Below, in pieces: positions 1-8,755 of a DNA stretch of 64,000 bases (its first letter is position 1; the number at the start of each line of letters is the position of its first letter). Below the pieces are notes generated by a model. The model ran no database searches and was not told where the DNA came from. It saw nothing but the letters and a program-made list of their open reading frames with translations. Made by a program: the position numbers and the translations under genes. The DNA comes from Pseudomonas sp. (GTDB lineage: Bacteria > Pseudomonadota > Gammaproteobacteria > Pseudomonadales > Pseudomonadaceae): positions 1-64,000 of the forward strand of contig NZ_JAGIBG010000023.1 in NCBI RefSeq assembly GCF_017744435.1, read 5' to 3'.

Positions 1-671
1 ATGAAGATGATGGTGCGCTGCTGCTCGGCCTGCAGGCGCATCAGCTCGCCCTGCATCTCGCTGCGGATCAGCGGGTCGAGGGCGGAAAACGCCTCGTCCA
101 TCAGCAGGATCGTCGGGTCGTTGGCCAGCGCCCGGGCCAGGCCCACGCGCTGCTGCATGCCGCCGGAAAGCTGGTGCGGGTAGCTGTGCTCGTGGCCGGC
201 CAGGCCCACCTGGCTCAGCGCTTCACGGGCACGGCTGTGGCGCTCGGCTTCGGGCACACCTGCGATTTCAAGGCCAAACGCGGTGTTTTCCAGCACGCTC
301 ATGTGCGGCATCAGGGCGAAGGACTGGAACACCATACCCATTTCCTTGCGGCGCACGTCGAGCAGGGCCTTGTCCGACAGCCCGGTGATTTCCTTGCCGT
401 TGAGGTGGATGCTGCCGGAGGTGGGCTCGATCAGGCGGTTGAACAACCGCACCATGGTCGACTTGCCCGAACCGGACAAGCCCATGATGACGAAGATCTC
501 GCCTCGCTTGACGGAAAAGCTGGCATCGAACACGCCGACGACGTGGCCGGTCTTGCTGAAGATTTCGTGCTTGTCGGCACCGTTGCGCAGCATCTCCATG
601 GCCATGTCCGGATTATTGCCGAACACTTTGAAGATATGGTTTACCGAAAGTATTTCATCGCCTTGGTACAT
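1..671 (-). CDS. Quaternary-amine (betaine/proline-type) ABC transporter ATPase, 3' end off the window
   Basis: ATP-binding subunit of a ProV/OpuAA-type importer, expected to energise uptake of betaine-like osmolytes at the inner membrane. The visible 223 codons carry a long N-terminal extension before Walker A (GLSGSGKST), then the Q-loop region, the signature LSGGMQQR and Walker B (ILLMDEAFSALDP). The order and the stretch AEQQRTIIF are typical of the QAT family. The ATG at 671 has GAGGG just upstream. The C-terminus, probably with CBS domains, and any permease and binding-protein genes would lie left of position 1. It is divergent from a LysR gene and a Rieske demethylase set, which supports a quaternary ammonium substrate; the exact substrate is not shown. 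Confidence 0.85.
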   Translation of the reverse strand, partial: MYQGDEILSVNHIFKVFGNNPDMAMEMLRNGADKHEIFSKTGHVVGVFDASFSVKRGEIFVIMGLSGSGKSTMVRLFNRLIEPTSGSIHLNGKEITGLSDKALLDVRRKEMGMVFQSFALMPHMSVLENTAFGLEIAGVPEAERHSRAREALSQVGLAGHEHSYPHQLSGGMQQRVGLARALANDPTILLMDEAFSALDPLIRSEMQGELMRLQAEQQRTIIF

Positions 672-680
672 ACGACCCTC

Positions 681-704
681 ATTATTATATTTATGACCAA
701 TAAT
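681..704. promoter_or_regulatory. Inverted repeat in the divergent ATPase/LysR promoter region
   Basis: The 278-bp gap 672-949 between the divergent ATPase and LysR genes is AT-rich, as expected for a shared promoter. ATTATT (681-686) and AATAAT (699-704) form 6-bp arms around a 12-bp spacer, about 10 bp upstream of the ATPase start. The spacing would suit a LysR-type T-N11-A box, but the arms are short and AT-only, so this is a weak operator candidate. Confidence 0.25.
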
Positions 705-949
705 TGGCAGGCGGCCCGCAATGGCGAGCGAGGCAAACTTCTTTTTTGGCAATGTAACGCGGCCCTCGGCAGGCGCATTGTATATCCGTGTCAATTTGTA
801 TTATAAAGCCCCGCCCCTGGCAGCCCGCTGTGCCACGGCATTCTATTTATTGTCATAACCGTAATATCCGCCGCCCTTGGCCCTGCTCATCATCTGGCTC
901 AGGGGCGCCCTGCCCGTGCACTGCATACAACAACAAGATTCGGACGACC

Positions 950-1879
950 ATGAACAACCCATCAGGCGCCCAGAAACACAAGGGCTACCGCCGGATCATC
1001 CCGTCGATGACCGCCTTGCTGCAGTTCGAGGCCGTGGCCCGGCTCAACAGCTTCACCCTGGCCGCCACCGAGCTGGGCGTGACCCAGGCGGCGGTCAGCA
1101 AGCAAGTCAAGGTGCTCGAAGAAAACCTCGGCGCGCTGCTGTTCCACCGCGCACACCGCAACATCAGCCTGACCGATGCCGGCGACATCCTGTTCGCCAG
1201 CATTTCCGAGTCGCTGCAACGGGTGGCCAGTGCCTTCGACCAGATCAACCAGGGCTGCAACCGCCAGGAAATCGTGCTGGGCTCGACCGCGCCATTTTCG
1301 CAGCTGCGCATCATGCCGCGCCTGAACCAGCTGGCCAGCACCCTGCCGCAGGTGCAGCTGCGCCTGGCCACGCAGATGTTCACCGGCGACCTGCGCACCC
1401 GCAACTGCGACCTCGACGTGCGTTTTGGCGATGGCCATTGGGACGATGGCGAGGCCACCTTGCTGTTCGACGAAGAAGTCTTCCCGGTGTGCTCGCCCGC
1501 CTGGCTGGCGCGCAACCCGATGCCCACCAGCCTGGAAGCACTGGCGGGCGCCGGGCTGCTGGATGCGGACTCCACCTCCGAGGGCTGGGTCGCCTGGCCG
1601 AGCTGGTTCCGCGAGAAAGGCGGCGCCCCTGGCGCACTGCACTACAACCTGCGCTGCAGCCTGTACACCGATGCCATCAATGCGGCACTGCAGGGATATG
1701 GCATCGCTCTGGGCTGGGGCCGGCTGGTCGAGCACCTGCTGGCCAGCGGCGCGCTGGTTCGCCTGCAACCCTTCTCGGTGCGCACGGAACAGTCCTACTA
1801 CCTGGTAGCGCCCCATGGACGGCCGAAAAACCCGCACATGGCGGCACTGGTGCAATGGCTGCAAAGTGGCAGTTTTTGA
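950..1879 (+). CDS. LysR-family transcriptional regulator (GcvA-like)
   Basis: 309-aa regulator. The winged HTH spans roughly residues 20-80 (FTLAATELGVTQAAVSKQVK), followed by a periplasmic-binding-like effector domain. The wording of the HTH and the overall length resemble the GcvA/AmpR branch. The start at 950 (MNNPSGAQ) is chosen because the family's HTH begins shortly after it; an upstream in-frame start near 788 would add 54 unconserved residues. It sits 115 bp upstream of, and in the same direction as, the Rieske oxygenase gene, and divergent to the ABC ATPase, so it probably controls both in response to the substrate or a demethylation product. That role is inferred from position only. 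Confidence 0.85.
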   Translation: MNNPSGAQKHKGYRRIIPSMTALLQFEAVARLNSFTLAATELGVTQAAVSKQVKVLEENLGALLFHRAHRNISLTDAGDILFASISESLQRVASAFDQINQGCNRQEIVLGSTAPFSQLRIMPRLNQLASTLPQVQLRLATQMFTGDLRTRNCDLDVRFGDGHWDDGEATLLFDEEVFPVCSPAWLARNPMPTSLEALAGAGLLDADSTSEGWVAWPSWFREKGGAPGALHYNLRCSLYTDAINAALQGYGIALGWGRLVEHLLASGALVRLQPFSVRTEQSYYLVAPHGRPKNPHMAALVQWLQSGSF

Positions 1880-1930
1880 ATAACCTGAAGTAATGCAAAG
1901 CGGAAAATTAAGCGCATTGACGCTCTAGTG

Positions 1931-1984
1931 GGGCACTTCGATAATCGCCACCAGCAGTTTGGTCATTAAAGAATAAGAGTGCCC
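1931..1984 (+). promoter_or_regulatory. Leader inverted repeat before the Rieske oxygenase gene
   Basis: GGGCACT (1931-1937) and AGTGCCC (1978-1984) are perfect complements separated by 40 bases. The right arm ends next to the GAGGT ribosome-binding site of the oxygenase gene at 1995. If transcribed, the stem could affect access to that site. Seven pairs over a 40-base loop may be chance. Confidence 0.2.
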
Positions 1985-1994
1985 GAGGTCAACT

Positions 1995-3251
1995 ATGAGC
2001 CGCCCGATAATCAAATCCCATCGCGAACTTGTTGAATCACGCCAACCCGGTTTTGGCATGAATGGCGAGTTGTACAGCCGCCAGGATATCTTCGAAACGG
2101 ATATGGATATCTTCTTCAACAAGCACTGGATCCAGGTTGCCGTTACTGCAGATGTCGATGAGCCGGGCGATGTCTTCACCGTGGACATCGGCAAGGCCTC
2201 GGTGCTGATCCTGCGCGACGATGACGAGCAGATCCGCGCCTACCGCAACGTCTGCCGCCATCGCGGTGCTCGCCTGAAGGAACCGGGCAAGTCCACTGTC
2301 GGCATGCTGGTCTGCCCCTACCACCAGTGGACCTACGACCTGGACGGCAGCCTCAGGCACGCCAGCCACATGGGCAAGGCCTTCGACCCCAAGTGCCGCA
2401 GCCTGATCCCGGTGCACTGCAAGGTGATCGGCAGCCACGTGCTGATCTGCCTGGCCGACAACCCGCCAGACGACATCAGCGACCTCGAAGAGGTCATGGG
2501 CCCGCGCTTCGCCCCCTTCGACCTGACCAACACCCGCATTGCCTTTGAGCTCGACTACATCGAGAACGGCAACTGGAAGCTGGTGATGGAAAACAACCGT
2601 GAGTGCTACCACTGCGCCGGTACCCACCCGGAGCTGATCGTCTCGTACCAGTCCGAAGACCTCGGCGTCAGCCTCGAAGAAATGAGCGAGGAAGCCCGCG
2701 CCTCCTACGATGCCTACCAGATCCGCAAGGCCGGCATCGAGGCCGACTGGGCCAGCGACGGCCTGCTGTATGAAACCGTCGAGCACCTGCAGGACAGTTC
2801 GCCCACCCAGTTCCGCACCCAGCGCATGATCATCGCCGGCAGCGGCGAATCGCAGACCCTCGACACCAAGGTCGCCTGCAGCAAGCTGCTGGGCAACCTG
2901 ACCCGTCGCGACCTTGGCGATACCCACCTGTGGGGCAACAACGCCTGGGCCCACGTGATGAGCGACCACGCCATGATCAGCTGGATCATCCCGCTGTCGC
3001 CGGACCGCACCCTGGTGCGCACCAAGTGGCTGGTGCATCGCGACGCCGTGGAAGGGGTGGACTACGACCTGCAGCGCCTGACCGAAGTCTGGGTTGCCAC
3101 CACCCAGCAGGACGCCGCACTGGTCGCCATCACCCACAGCGGCACCCAGGACCCAGCCTTCGTTCCCGGCCCCTACTCCACCTTCACCGAGCCCTACGTC
3201 GACCAGTTCGCCCGCTGGTACACCTCGCGCCTCGCCGCGCACGGAGTGTGA
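1995..3251 (+). CDS. Rieske non-heme iron oxygenase, alpha subunit (GbcA/CntA/stachydrine-demethylase type)
   Basis: 418-aa terminal oxygenase of the family that N-demethylates or cleaves quaternary amines (glycine betaine, carnitine, stachydrine). The Rieske 2Fe-2S ligands are C87/H89 and C107/H110 (CRHRG...CPYH). The mononuclear iron site is H206 and H211 in NRECYHCAGTH, with D373 as likely third ligand. E203 occupies the bridging position, where carnitine oxygenase CntA also uses Glu rather than the Asp of aromatic dioxygenases. GAGGT precedes the ATG. The partner reductase begins 4 bp after the stop. No beta subunit is present, as expected for this alpha3 class. Substrate is inferred from the adjacent betaine ABC ATPase and BCCT carrier; glycine betaine or a related betaine is most likely. 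Confidence 0.88.
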   Translation: MSRPIIKSHRELVESRQPGFGMNGELYSRQDIFETDMDIFFNKHWIQVAVTADVDEPGDVFTVDIGKASVLILRDDDEQIRAYRNVCRHRGARLKEPGKSTVGMLVCPYHQWTYDLDGSLRHASHMGKAFDPKCRSLIPVHCKVIGSHVLICLADNPPDDISDLEEVMGPRFAPFDLTNTRIAFELDYIENGNWKLVMENNRECYHCAGTHPELIVSYQSEDLGVSLEEMSEEARASYDAYQIRKAGIEADWASDGLLYETVEHLQDSSPTQFRTQRMIIAGSGESQTLDTKVACSKLLGNLTRRDLGDTHLWGNNAWAHVMSDHAMISWIIPLSPDRTLVRTKWLVHRDAVEGVDYDLQRLTEVWVATTQQDAALVAITHSGTQDPAFVPGPYSTFTEPYVDQFARWYTSRLAAHGV

Positions 3252-3255
3252 GGCC

Positions 3256-4392
3256 ATGAGCATGCTGCAGACCATTACCGCGAACATCGCCAGCCTGCGC
3301 GCCGACCAGCGCTTCGCCGACACCGACCACTGGGCCGCCCACGGCGCCCAGTGGGCCAGCGGCGACAGCCAGCGCATCGAGTGCCTGAACGTCGTCAACG
3401 AGACCCACGACGTCAAGACCTTCACCTTCCACAGCCCGAACCACCATGCCCTGGCCTACGAGCCCGGGCAGTTCCTCACCGTGTCGCCGGTGATCGACGG
3501 CAGCAGCGTGTCGCGCTGCTACACCTTGTCGTCGACGCCGACCCGGCCGTTCACCTTCTCTATCACGGTCAAGCGGGTGCCGGGTGGCGTGGTGTCGAAC
3601 TGGCTGCACGACAACCTGCAGCCGGGCAGCGCCCTCGCGGCCTCCGGCCCGGCGGGCATCTTCACCCCGGTGGTCGGCCCGGCGCGCAAGCTGCTGTACT
3701 TGTCGGCCGGCTCCGGCATCACCCCGCTGATGGCCATGACCCGCGCTGCCGCCGACCTGCACGCGGACCTGGACATTGTCTTCGTGCACAGTGCGCGCAC
3801 GCCGAAGGACATCATCTTCCGCGACGAGCTGGCACGCCTTGAGCGCAGCATGCCGCGCCTGCGCACGCTGTTCTTCTGCGAAAGCCTGGGTGACGAGCCG
3901 GACTGGGCCGGGCCGCTCGGGCGCCTGTCGCTGGAGGTGCTGCAGCAGCAGATCCCCGACTTCATGGAACGCGCGGTGTTCACCTGCGGGCCCAAGGGCT
4001 ACATGGATGCGGCCAAGGGCCTGCTGGCCGGCGCAGGCTTCGACCTGGCGCGCTATCACCAGGAAAGCTTCGACATCAGCGCCGAGCTGCAGCCGGAGCC
4101 CGAACCCGCAGCCCCTGGCCAGGCCCTGGATACCTTCAGCGTGCGCCTGGCCCGTTCCGGCAAGACCTTCACCATGGGCGCCGACCAGACCGTCCTGGCC
4201 GCCGCCAAGAAGGCCGGTGCGGTGGTCCCTTCCTCCTGCAGCCAGGGTGTATGCGGCACCTGCAAGACCGCCGTGCTCGAAGGCAGCGTCGAAATGAACC
4301 ACAACGGCGGCATCCGCCAGCGCGAGATCGACAAAGGCCTGCGCCTGCTGTGCTGCAGCCGCCCCACTTCAGACCTGGTGATCGACCTCTGA
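3256..4392 (+). CDS. Flavin/NAD(P)H and 2Fe-2S ferredoxin oxidoreductase partner of the Rieske oxygenase (GbcB-like)
   Basis: 378-aa electron-transfer protein that would pass electrons from NAD(P)H to the Rieske oxygenase. An FAD-binding barrel carries the RCYTLSS motif near residue 95, followed by a nucleotide-binding domain (SAGSGITPLMAM) and a C-terminal plant-type 2Fe-2S domain with cysteines in CSQGVCGTC and a distal LLCCSRP. This is the domain order of GbcB and related vanillate/carnitine reductases. The ATG at 3256 lies 4 bp after the oxygenase stop and is favoured over an upstream in-frame start inside that gene. The pair is certainly cotranscribed. Confidence 0.88.
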   Translation: MSMLQTITANIASLRADQRFADTDHWAAHGAQWASGDSQRIECLNVVNETHDVKTFTFHSPNHHALAYEPGQFLTVSPVIDGSSVSRCYTLSSTPTRPFTFSITVKRVPGGVVSNWLHDNLQPGSALAASGPAGIFTPVVGPARKLLYLSAGSGITPLMAMTRAAADLHADLDIVFVHSARTPKDIIFRDELARLERSMPRLRTLFFCESLGDEPDWAGPLGRLSLEVLQQQIPDFMERAVFTCGPKGYMDAAKGLLAGAGFDLARYHQESFDISAELQPEPEPAAPGQALDTFSVRLARSGKTFTMGADQTVLAAAKKAGAVVPSSCSQGVCGTCKTAVLEGSVEMNHNGGIRQREIDKGLRLLCCSRPTSDLVIDL

Positions 4393-4425
4393 ATCCATAG
4401 TCCCTTGCAACACCCGCGACGCAGC

Positions 4426-4452
4426 CAGGCGGGCCGCTCCAGCGCCCGCCTG
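4426..4452 (+). other. GC-rich intercistronic hairpin
   Basis: CAGGCGGGC (4426-4434) and GCCCGCCTG (4444-4452) form a perfect 9-bp stem with a 9-base loop in the 83-bp gap between the reductase and BCCT genes. No T-run follows, so it is more likely an mRNA-stabilising or attenuating hairpin than an intrinsic terminator. Confidence 0.55.
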
Positions 4453-4475
4453 CAACAATAAAAAGGATAGAGCCG

Positions 4476-6092
4476 ATGCGTGCAAAACAAGGCCTCTTCA
4501 AAGGCCTCAACCCTACCGTGACGGTAGGGTCCCTCTCCATTGTCGTGGCCTTCGTGGTGCTCTGCGCCGCCCACGGCGACCAGGCCGCGGGTGTGTTCAA
4601 AAGCGCCTCCGACGCCATCCTCGACCACCTCAAATGGTTCTACCTGGCGCTGGTCAGCGGCATCCTCGGGGTGCTGGTGTACATCGCCTTCAGCCGCCAC
4701 GGCACCTTGAAGCTCGGCCGCCCCGACGAAAAACCGGAATTCAGCTTTGCCGCCTGGATTGCCATGCTGTTCAGTGCCGGCATGGGCGTGGGGCTGATCT
4801 TCTGGTCGGTTGCCGAACCCGTCCTGCACTACGCCAGCAACCCGTTCACCCCGGGCCTGACCGACCAGGCCGCATCGATGGCGATGCGCATCACCCTGTT
4901 GCACTGGGGCCTGCACCCATGGGCGATCTTTACCGTGATCGGCCTGGGCCTGGCCTACTTCGCCTACCGCGAAGGCCTGCCGCTGGCGCTGCGCTCGATC
5001 CTCTACCCGATCATCGGCAACCGCATCTACGGGCCGATCGGCCATGCCGTCGATATCATCGGCGGCGCGGTGACGGCGTTCGGGGTTTCGCAGTCGCTGG
5101 GGCTGGGCGTCGAGCAGATCAACATGGGCATGCACCAGGTGTTCGGCACCCCGGTCAGCCTGTCGTTCAAGCTGAGCATCATCGCCGTGGTCACGGTGAT
5201 TGCCTCGATCTCGCTGGTGGCCGGGGTGTCCAAGGGCATGAAGCGCCTGTCGACCCTGAACATGTGGATTTCCCTGGGCCTGATGCTGGTGGTGCTGGGC
5301 CTGGGCCCGACCAACTACATCATGAACCTGCTGTTCGAATCGGCCGGCGACTACGCGCAGAACATCATCGGCATGAGCTTCTGGACCGATGCCCAGGCCG
5401 ACAGCGCCTGGCAGAAGAGCTGGACCGCCTTCTACTGGCCGTGGTGGATGACCTGGGGGCCGTTCGTGGGCCTGTTCATCGCCCGTATTTCCCGTGGCCG
5501 GACCATTCGCGAACTGGTGTTCGGCGCGCTACTGGTACCCACCGTGGTGACCATCCTGTGGATGGCGGTGTTCGGCGGCACTGCGTTGAAAGATGAACAA
5601 CAGGTGCGCCACGCCTACGAAAAACTGCCGGTCGCCGAACAGACCGCTGCCGGTGCCTTCCAGGGCGGGCCGATTCTCGAAGCCACGCGCAAGGAAACTA
5701 CCACGGCGATGTTCACCCTGCTCGACCGCCTCGACGGCCCGACTCTGGGCGCGGTGCTGAGCGTGATCATCTGCCTGTTGCTGGCGGTGCACTTCGTGAC
5801 CGCAGCCGATGCCGGTACCCAGGTGCTGTGCATGCTCAACTCGCTGGGCAGCATCGACCCGCCCAACTGGATACGCGTGCTGTGGTGCGTGCTGGAAGGT
5901 GCGATTGCGGGCAGCCTGGTGATTGCCGGGGGCTTGCTGGCAATCCAGATGGCCAGCATCGTGGTCGGCCTGCCGATTGCTATCTACATGCTGCTGACCG
6001 GGTACAGCCTGATGCGCAGCTTGCGCAGCAATGAGCAGGTGTTTGCGCCAGCCATCGCGCCTGAGCCCTTGGCCAGCGAACTGACCACTTAA
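4476..6092 (+). CDS. BCCT-family betaine/choline/carnitine transporter
   Basis: 538-aa polytopic inner-membrane carrier of the BetT/CaiT/OpuD family. The segment GMGVGLIFWSVAEP and the later MTWGPFVGLFIARISRGR, carrying the conserved Trp and Gly-rich helices, identify the family, and about 12 membrane segments can be read. The length is normal for carriers without the long cytoplasmic tail of BetT-type osmosensors. AAGGAT precedes the ATG. It is the last gene of the Rieske block and presumably brings in the substrate to be demethylated. Whether it is Na+- or H+-coupled cannot be told from the sequence. Confidence 0.9.
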   Translation: MRAKQGLFKGLNPTVTVGSLSIVVAFVVLCAAHGDQAAGVFKSASDAILDHLKWFYLALVSGILGVLVYIAFSRHGTLKLGRPDEKPEFSFAAWIAMLFSAGMGVGLIFWSVAEPVLHYASNPFTPGLTDQAASMAMRITLLHWGLHPWAIFTVIGLGLAYFAYREGLPLALRSILYPIIGNRIYGPIGHAVDIIGGAVTAFGVSQSLGLGVEQINMGMHQVFGTPVSLSFKLSIIAVVTVIASISLVAGVSKGMKRLSTLNMWISLGLMLVVLGLGPTNYIMNLLFESAGDYAQNIIGMSFWTDAQADSAWQKSWTAFYWPWWMTWGPFVGLFIARISRGRTIRELVFGALLVPTVVTILWMAVFGGTALKDEQQVRHAYEKLPVAEQTAAGAFQGGPILEATRKETTTAMFTLLDRLDGPTLGAVLSVIICLLLAVHFVTAADAGTQVLCMLNSLGSIDPPNWIRVLWCVLEGAIAGSLVIAGGLLAIQMASIVVGLPIAIYMLLTGYSLMRSLRSNEQVFAPAIAPEPLASELTT

Positions 6093-6106
6093 GCGAGCCG
6101 CATCTA

Positions 6107-6223
6107 TGTGGGAGCCGCGCTTGCCGGCGATGGGCCGCGAAGCGGCCCCGGCAATTTATGAAACAACCTTGAAATCGTGGGGCCCCGTTGCGGCCCATCG
6201 CCGGCAAGCGCGGCTCCCACAGG
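6107..6223. repeat. REP doublet (convergent inverted pair)
   Basis: TGTGGGAGCCGCGCTTGCCG at the left and its inverse at the right (6204-6222) flank a short AT-rich centre, giving a long imperfect palindrome just after the BCCT stop. This is the putida-type REP arrangement and may act as a transcript end or stabiliser. Confidence 0.85.
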
Positions 6224-6316
6224 GATCGCAATTGAGCAAGGCCGAAGGTATTTTTCACATTCGTCTCACTTACTGATAACAAAGCCTCTGGCAACCTTGC
6301 AATGCGCATCTCTTAA

Positions 6317-6361
6317 TTAATGAAGGCTAAAACTTTCATTAACTTTTGTTTCATATGAAAC
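6317..6361. promoter_or_regulatory. Two palindromes in the promoter of the SDR gene
   Basis: In the AT-rich gap 6224-6496, TTAATGAA (6317-6324) and TTCATTAA (6335-6342) make an inverted repeat with a 10-bp spacer. GTTTCATATGAAAC (6348-6361) is a perfect 14-bp palindrome starting six bases later. They lie 136-180 bp upstream of the SDR start and look like paired regulator sites. No adjacent regulator gene was found, so the binding protein would be encoded elsewhere. Confidence 0.5.
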
Positions 6362-6496
6362 CCGCATTTCGTTAATTGCAACTTCCCTCCCAACGCCCTG
6401 ACAATCGCCTCGCTCCGAGCTGAACGCCAGTCCCTGCGCGCTCCAGGCATGAGCTCAAACCTCGATCCACGCCAATAAACTTTTCAGAGGAAGTTT

Positions 6497-7645
6497 ATGA
6501 ACGCGCCTGCCCCACATATCAACTTCGACCTACACGAACATATGCTGCTGACTGGCGCCACCGGTTTTCTCGGTGGTTCGGTAACGGCCCAACTGATTGC
6601 CAATGGCCGCAGCGCCAACCTGTGTTTTCTGGTGCGCGCCGACAGCCAGGAGCAAGGCCTCGAGCGCCTGCGCGACAACCTGCGCCAACACGGCGTTGAA
6701 GAGCAGGACTGCCTGGCCTTGCGCGCCGACCAGATCCTGTGCGGCGACTTCCTCGATACCGGTTGGTTGGCCGAGGCCACGCCGCGGCTGATGCAAATCG
6801 ACCGGGTGATCAACTGTGCGGCGGTGGCCTCCTTCTCGAAGAACCCGAACATCTGGCCGGTCAATGTCGAAGGCACCTACGCCTTCGCCGAGGTGATGAG
6901 CCGCTCGACGCGCCTCAAGCGCTTCCTGCACGTGGGCACGGCGATGAGCTGCGGCCCGCAGCGCGAGTCGCCGATCAGCGAGTCGTGGGAGTTCCCGGCC
7001 GCCGAACAGCAGCTGGTCGACTACACCGCATCGAAAGCAGAAATCGAACGGCGCATGAGCGAGCAGCTGCCGCAACTGCCGCTGGTGGTGGCGCGCCCGT
7101 CCATCGTGGTGGGCCACCGCACCCTCGGTTGTCAGGCGTCGGCGAGCATCTTCTGGGTGTTCCGCATGGGCTTCGCGCTGGAGAGCTTCACCTGCGAGCT
7201 GGACGAGCAGATCGACGTGATCCCGGTCGACTACTGCGCCGAAGCGCTGATCGGCCTCACCCTCAAGCCACGCCTGGAGCACAACCTGTACCACATCTCG
7301 GCTGGCCACCAGGCCGCCTGCACCTTCGGTGAGATCGACCAGGCCTTCGCCCATGCCAACGGCGCGCAGCCGGTAGGCGAGCGCTACCGCAAGGTCGATG
7401 TCGATGACCTGAAAAGCCTGGCGCAGGACTTCGAAGCGCGCATCGGCCCGGCCAACCCGCGCCTGGTATTGCGTGCCCTGCGCCTGTACAGCGGCTTTGC
7501 CGACCTCAACTACCTGTTCGACAACAGCCGCCTGCTCGAAGAAGGCATCGCTGTGCCGCCGCGTTTTACCGATTACCTGGATGTGTGTGTGAAGTCGTCC
7601 AGCGGGGTGAGCATCGCGACCCAGATGCAGTGGGACTTCAAGTAA
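6497..7645 (+). CDS. Extended SDR / thioester-reductase-like NAD(P)-dependent enzyme
   Basis: 382-aa protein with the nucleotide-binding signature TGATGFLG at residues 19-26 and the catalytic YxxxK pair Y176/K180 (DYTASK). The N-terminal layout matches the NAD-binding-4 group that includes thioester reductase domains and fatty acyl-CoA reductases, here as a stand-alone domain with no carrier or adenylation domain. GAGGAAG precedes the ATG. It is a single-gene unit between two REP doublets, with its own palindrome-containing promoter. The substrate is unknown; an acyl-thioester or a sugar/steroid-like alcohol are both possible. Confidence 0.8.
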   Translation: MNAPAPHINFDLHEHMLLTGATGFLGGSVTAQLIANGRSANLCFLVRADSQEQGLERLRDNLRQHGVEEQDCLALRADQILCGDFLDTGWLAEATPRLMQIDRVINCAAVASFSKNPNIWPVNVEGTYAFAEVMSRSTRLKRFLHVGTAMSCGPQRESPISESWEFPAAEQQLVDYTASKAEIERRMSEQLPQLPLVVARPSIVVGHRTLGCQASASIFWVFRMGFALESFTCELDEQIDVIPVDYCAEALIGLTLKPRLEHNLYHISAGHQAACTFGEIDQAFAHANGAQPVGERYRKVDVDDLKSLAQDFEARIGPANPRLVLRALRLYSGFADLNYLFDNSRLLEEGIAVPPRFTDYLDVCVKSSSGVSIATQMQWDFK

Positions 7646-7670
7646 CCCACTCTACTAAGCCCTTACCCGG

Positions 7671-7764
7671 CCCCTGTGGGAGCGGGCATGCCCGCGAAAA
7701 AGGCGACTCGGTGCATGGCACCGGCTGCGCCGGTGTTCGCGGGCACGCCCGCTCCCACAGGGGA
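7671..7764. repeat. REP doublet between convergent SDR and kgu genes
   Basis: CCTGTGGGAGCGGGCATGCC and its inverse ending at 7764 form a palindrome with an internal GCACCGGCTGCGCCGGTG stem. It separates the convergent SDR gene and kguD and probably ends transcription from both sides. Confidence 0.85.
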
Positions 7765-7771
7765 TTTGTGT

Positions 7772-8746
7772 TCATGCTGGGCTGTTGTGATTGACCAGAT
7801 TCGGTGGACGTTGGCCTGCCAGGGCGCTAAGCAGATTGTCCACCGCACAACGCGCCATGGCCTCCCGCGTTTCATGGGTCGCCGAGCCGATATGCGGCGT
7901 CGCCACCACGTTATCGAGCTGCAATAGCGGCGAATCAGCTGCCAATGGCTCCTGCACGAACACATCCAGCCCTGCCCCGCGAATCCGTTTCTGCTGTAGC
8001 GCTTCAATCAACGCGGCCTCATCCACCACCCGCCCACGGGCAATGTTCACCAGTATCGCCTCGGGCTTCATCAGCGCCAGCTCGCGGGCGCCGATCAGCC
8101 CCTCGGTGCTGGCACTGAGCGGTACCGTCAGGCACACATAATCCGCCTCGGTCAGCAACGCCTCCAGGCTGCAATAGCGCGCCGCATAACGCGCCTCCAC
8201 CTCAGGCTTGGCGCGCGAACTGTGGTACAGCACGCGCATGCCGAAGCCGGCCGCGCCGCGCCGCGCCAACGCTTCACCAATGCGCCCCATGCCGACGATG
8301 CCGAGGGTCTTGCCATGCACATCGGTACCGAAATGTGCCGGCCCCAGGCTCGCCTGCCAATGCCCTTCACGCACCCAGCCGGCCAGTTCCACCACCCGCC
8401 GCGCGGTGGCCAGGATCAGGGCGAAGCCGGTATCGGCAGTGGTTTCGGTGAGTACGTCAGGGGTGTTGGTCAGCATCACCCCGCGCCGTGTCAGGTCGGC
8501 GATGTCGTAGTTGTCGACCCCCACAGACACGCTGGAAATCACCTCCAGCTGCGGTGCCAGGTCGAGCAGCTCGCTGTCCAGGCGCAGGCTGGCGCCCAGC
8601 AGGCCATGGGCGCCTGGCAAAGCGTCGCGCAGACGCGCCAGGCCATCTGCGGCGGCGGTGTCCACCCAGGTCACCTCCACCTGTTCCTCCAGCCTGGCCA
8701 GCAAGGCGTCGGACAGGCGTTTGTACAAGACGATGCGTTTCTTCAT
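7772..8746 (-). CDS. kguD: 2-ketogluconate-6-phosphate reductase (D-2-hydroxyacid dehydrogenase family)
   Basis: 324-aa member of the D-isomer 2-hydroxyacid dehydrogenases, closest in type to GhrB/TkrA. It would reduce 2-keto-6-phosphogluconate to 6-phosphogluconate with NAD(P)H, feeding the Entner-Doudoroff pathway. Visible features are the Rossmann motif GMGRIG (152-157) and the catalytic set R237, E266 and H285 (PHIGSATHE). AGGAA precedes the ATG. It is the last gene of the kguE-K-T-D operon, 9 bp after the transporter stop. The assignment rests on family plus operon context; the fold alone would also fit glyoxylate or hydroxypyruvate reduction. Confidence 0.88.
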   Translation of the reverse strand: MKKRIVLYKRLSDALLARLEEQVEVTWVDTAAADGLARLRDALPGAHGLLGASLRLDSELLDLAPQLEVISSVSVGVDNYDIADLTRRGVMLTNTPDVLTETTADTGFALILATARRVVELAGWVREGHWQASLGPAHFGTDVHGKTLGIVGMGRIGEALARRGAAGFGMRVLYHSSRAKPEVEARYAARYCSLEALLTEADYVCLTVPLSASTEGLIGARELALMKPEAILVNIARGRVVDEAALIEALQQKRIRGAGLDVFVQEPLAADSPLLQLDNVVATPHIGSATHETREAMARCAVDNLLSALAGQRPPNLVNHNSPA

Positions 8747-8755
8747 GGCAGATTC

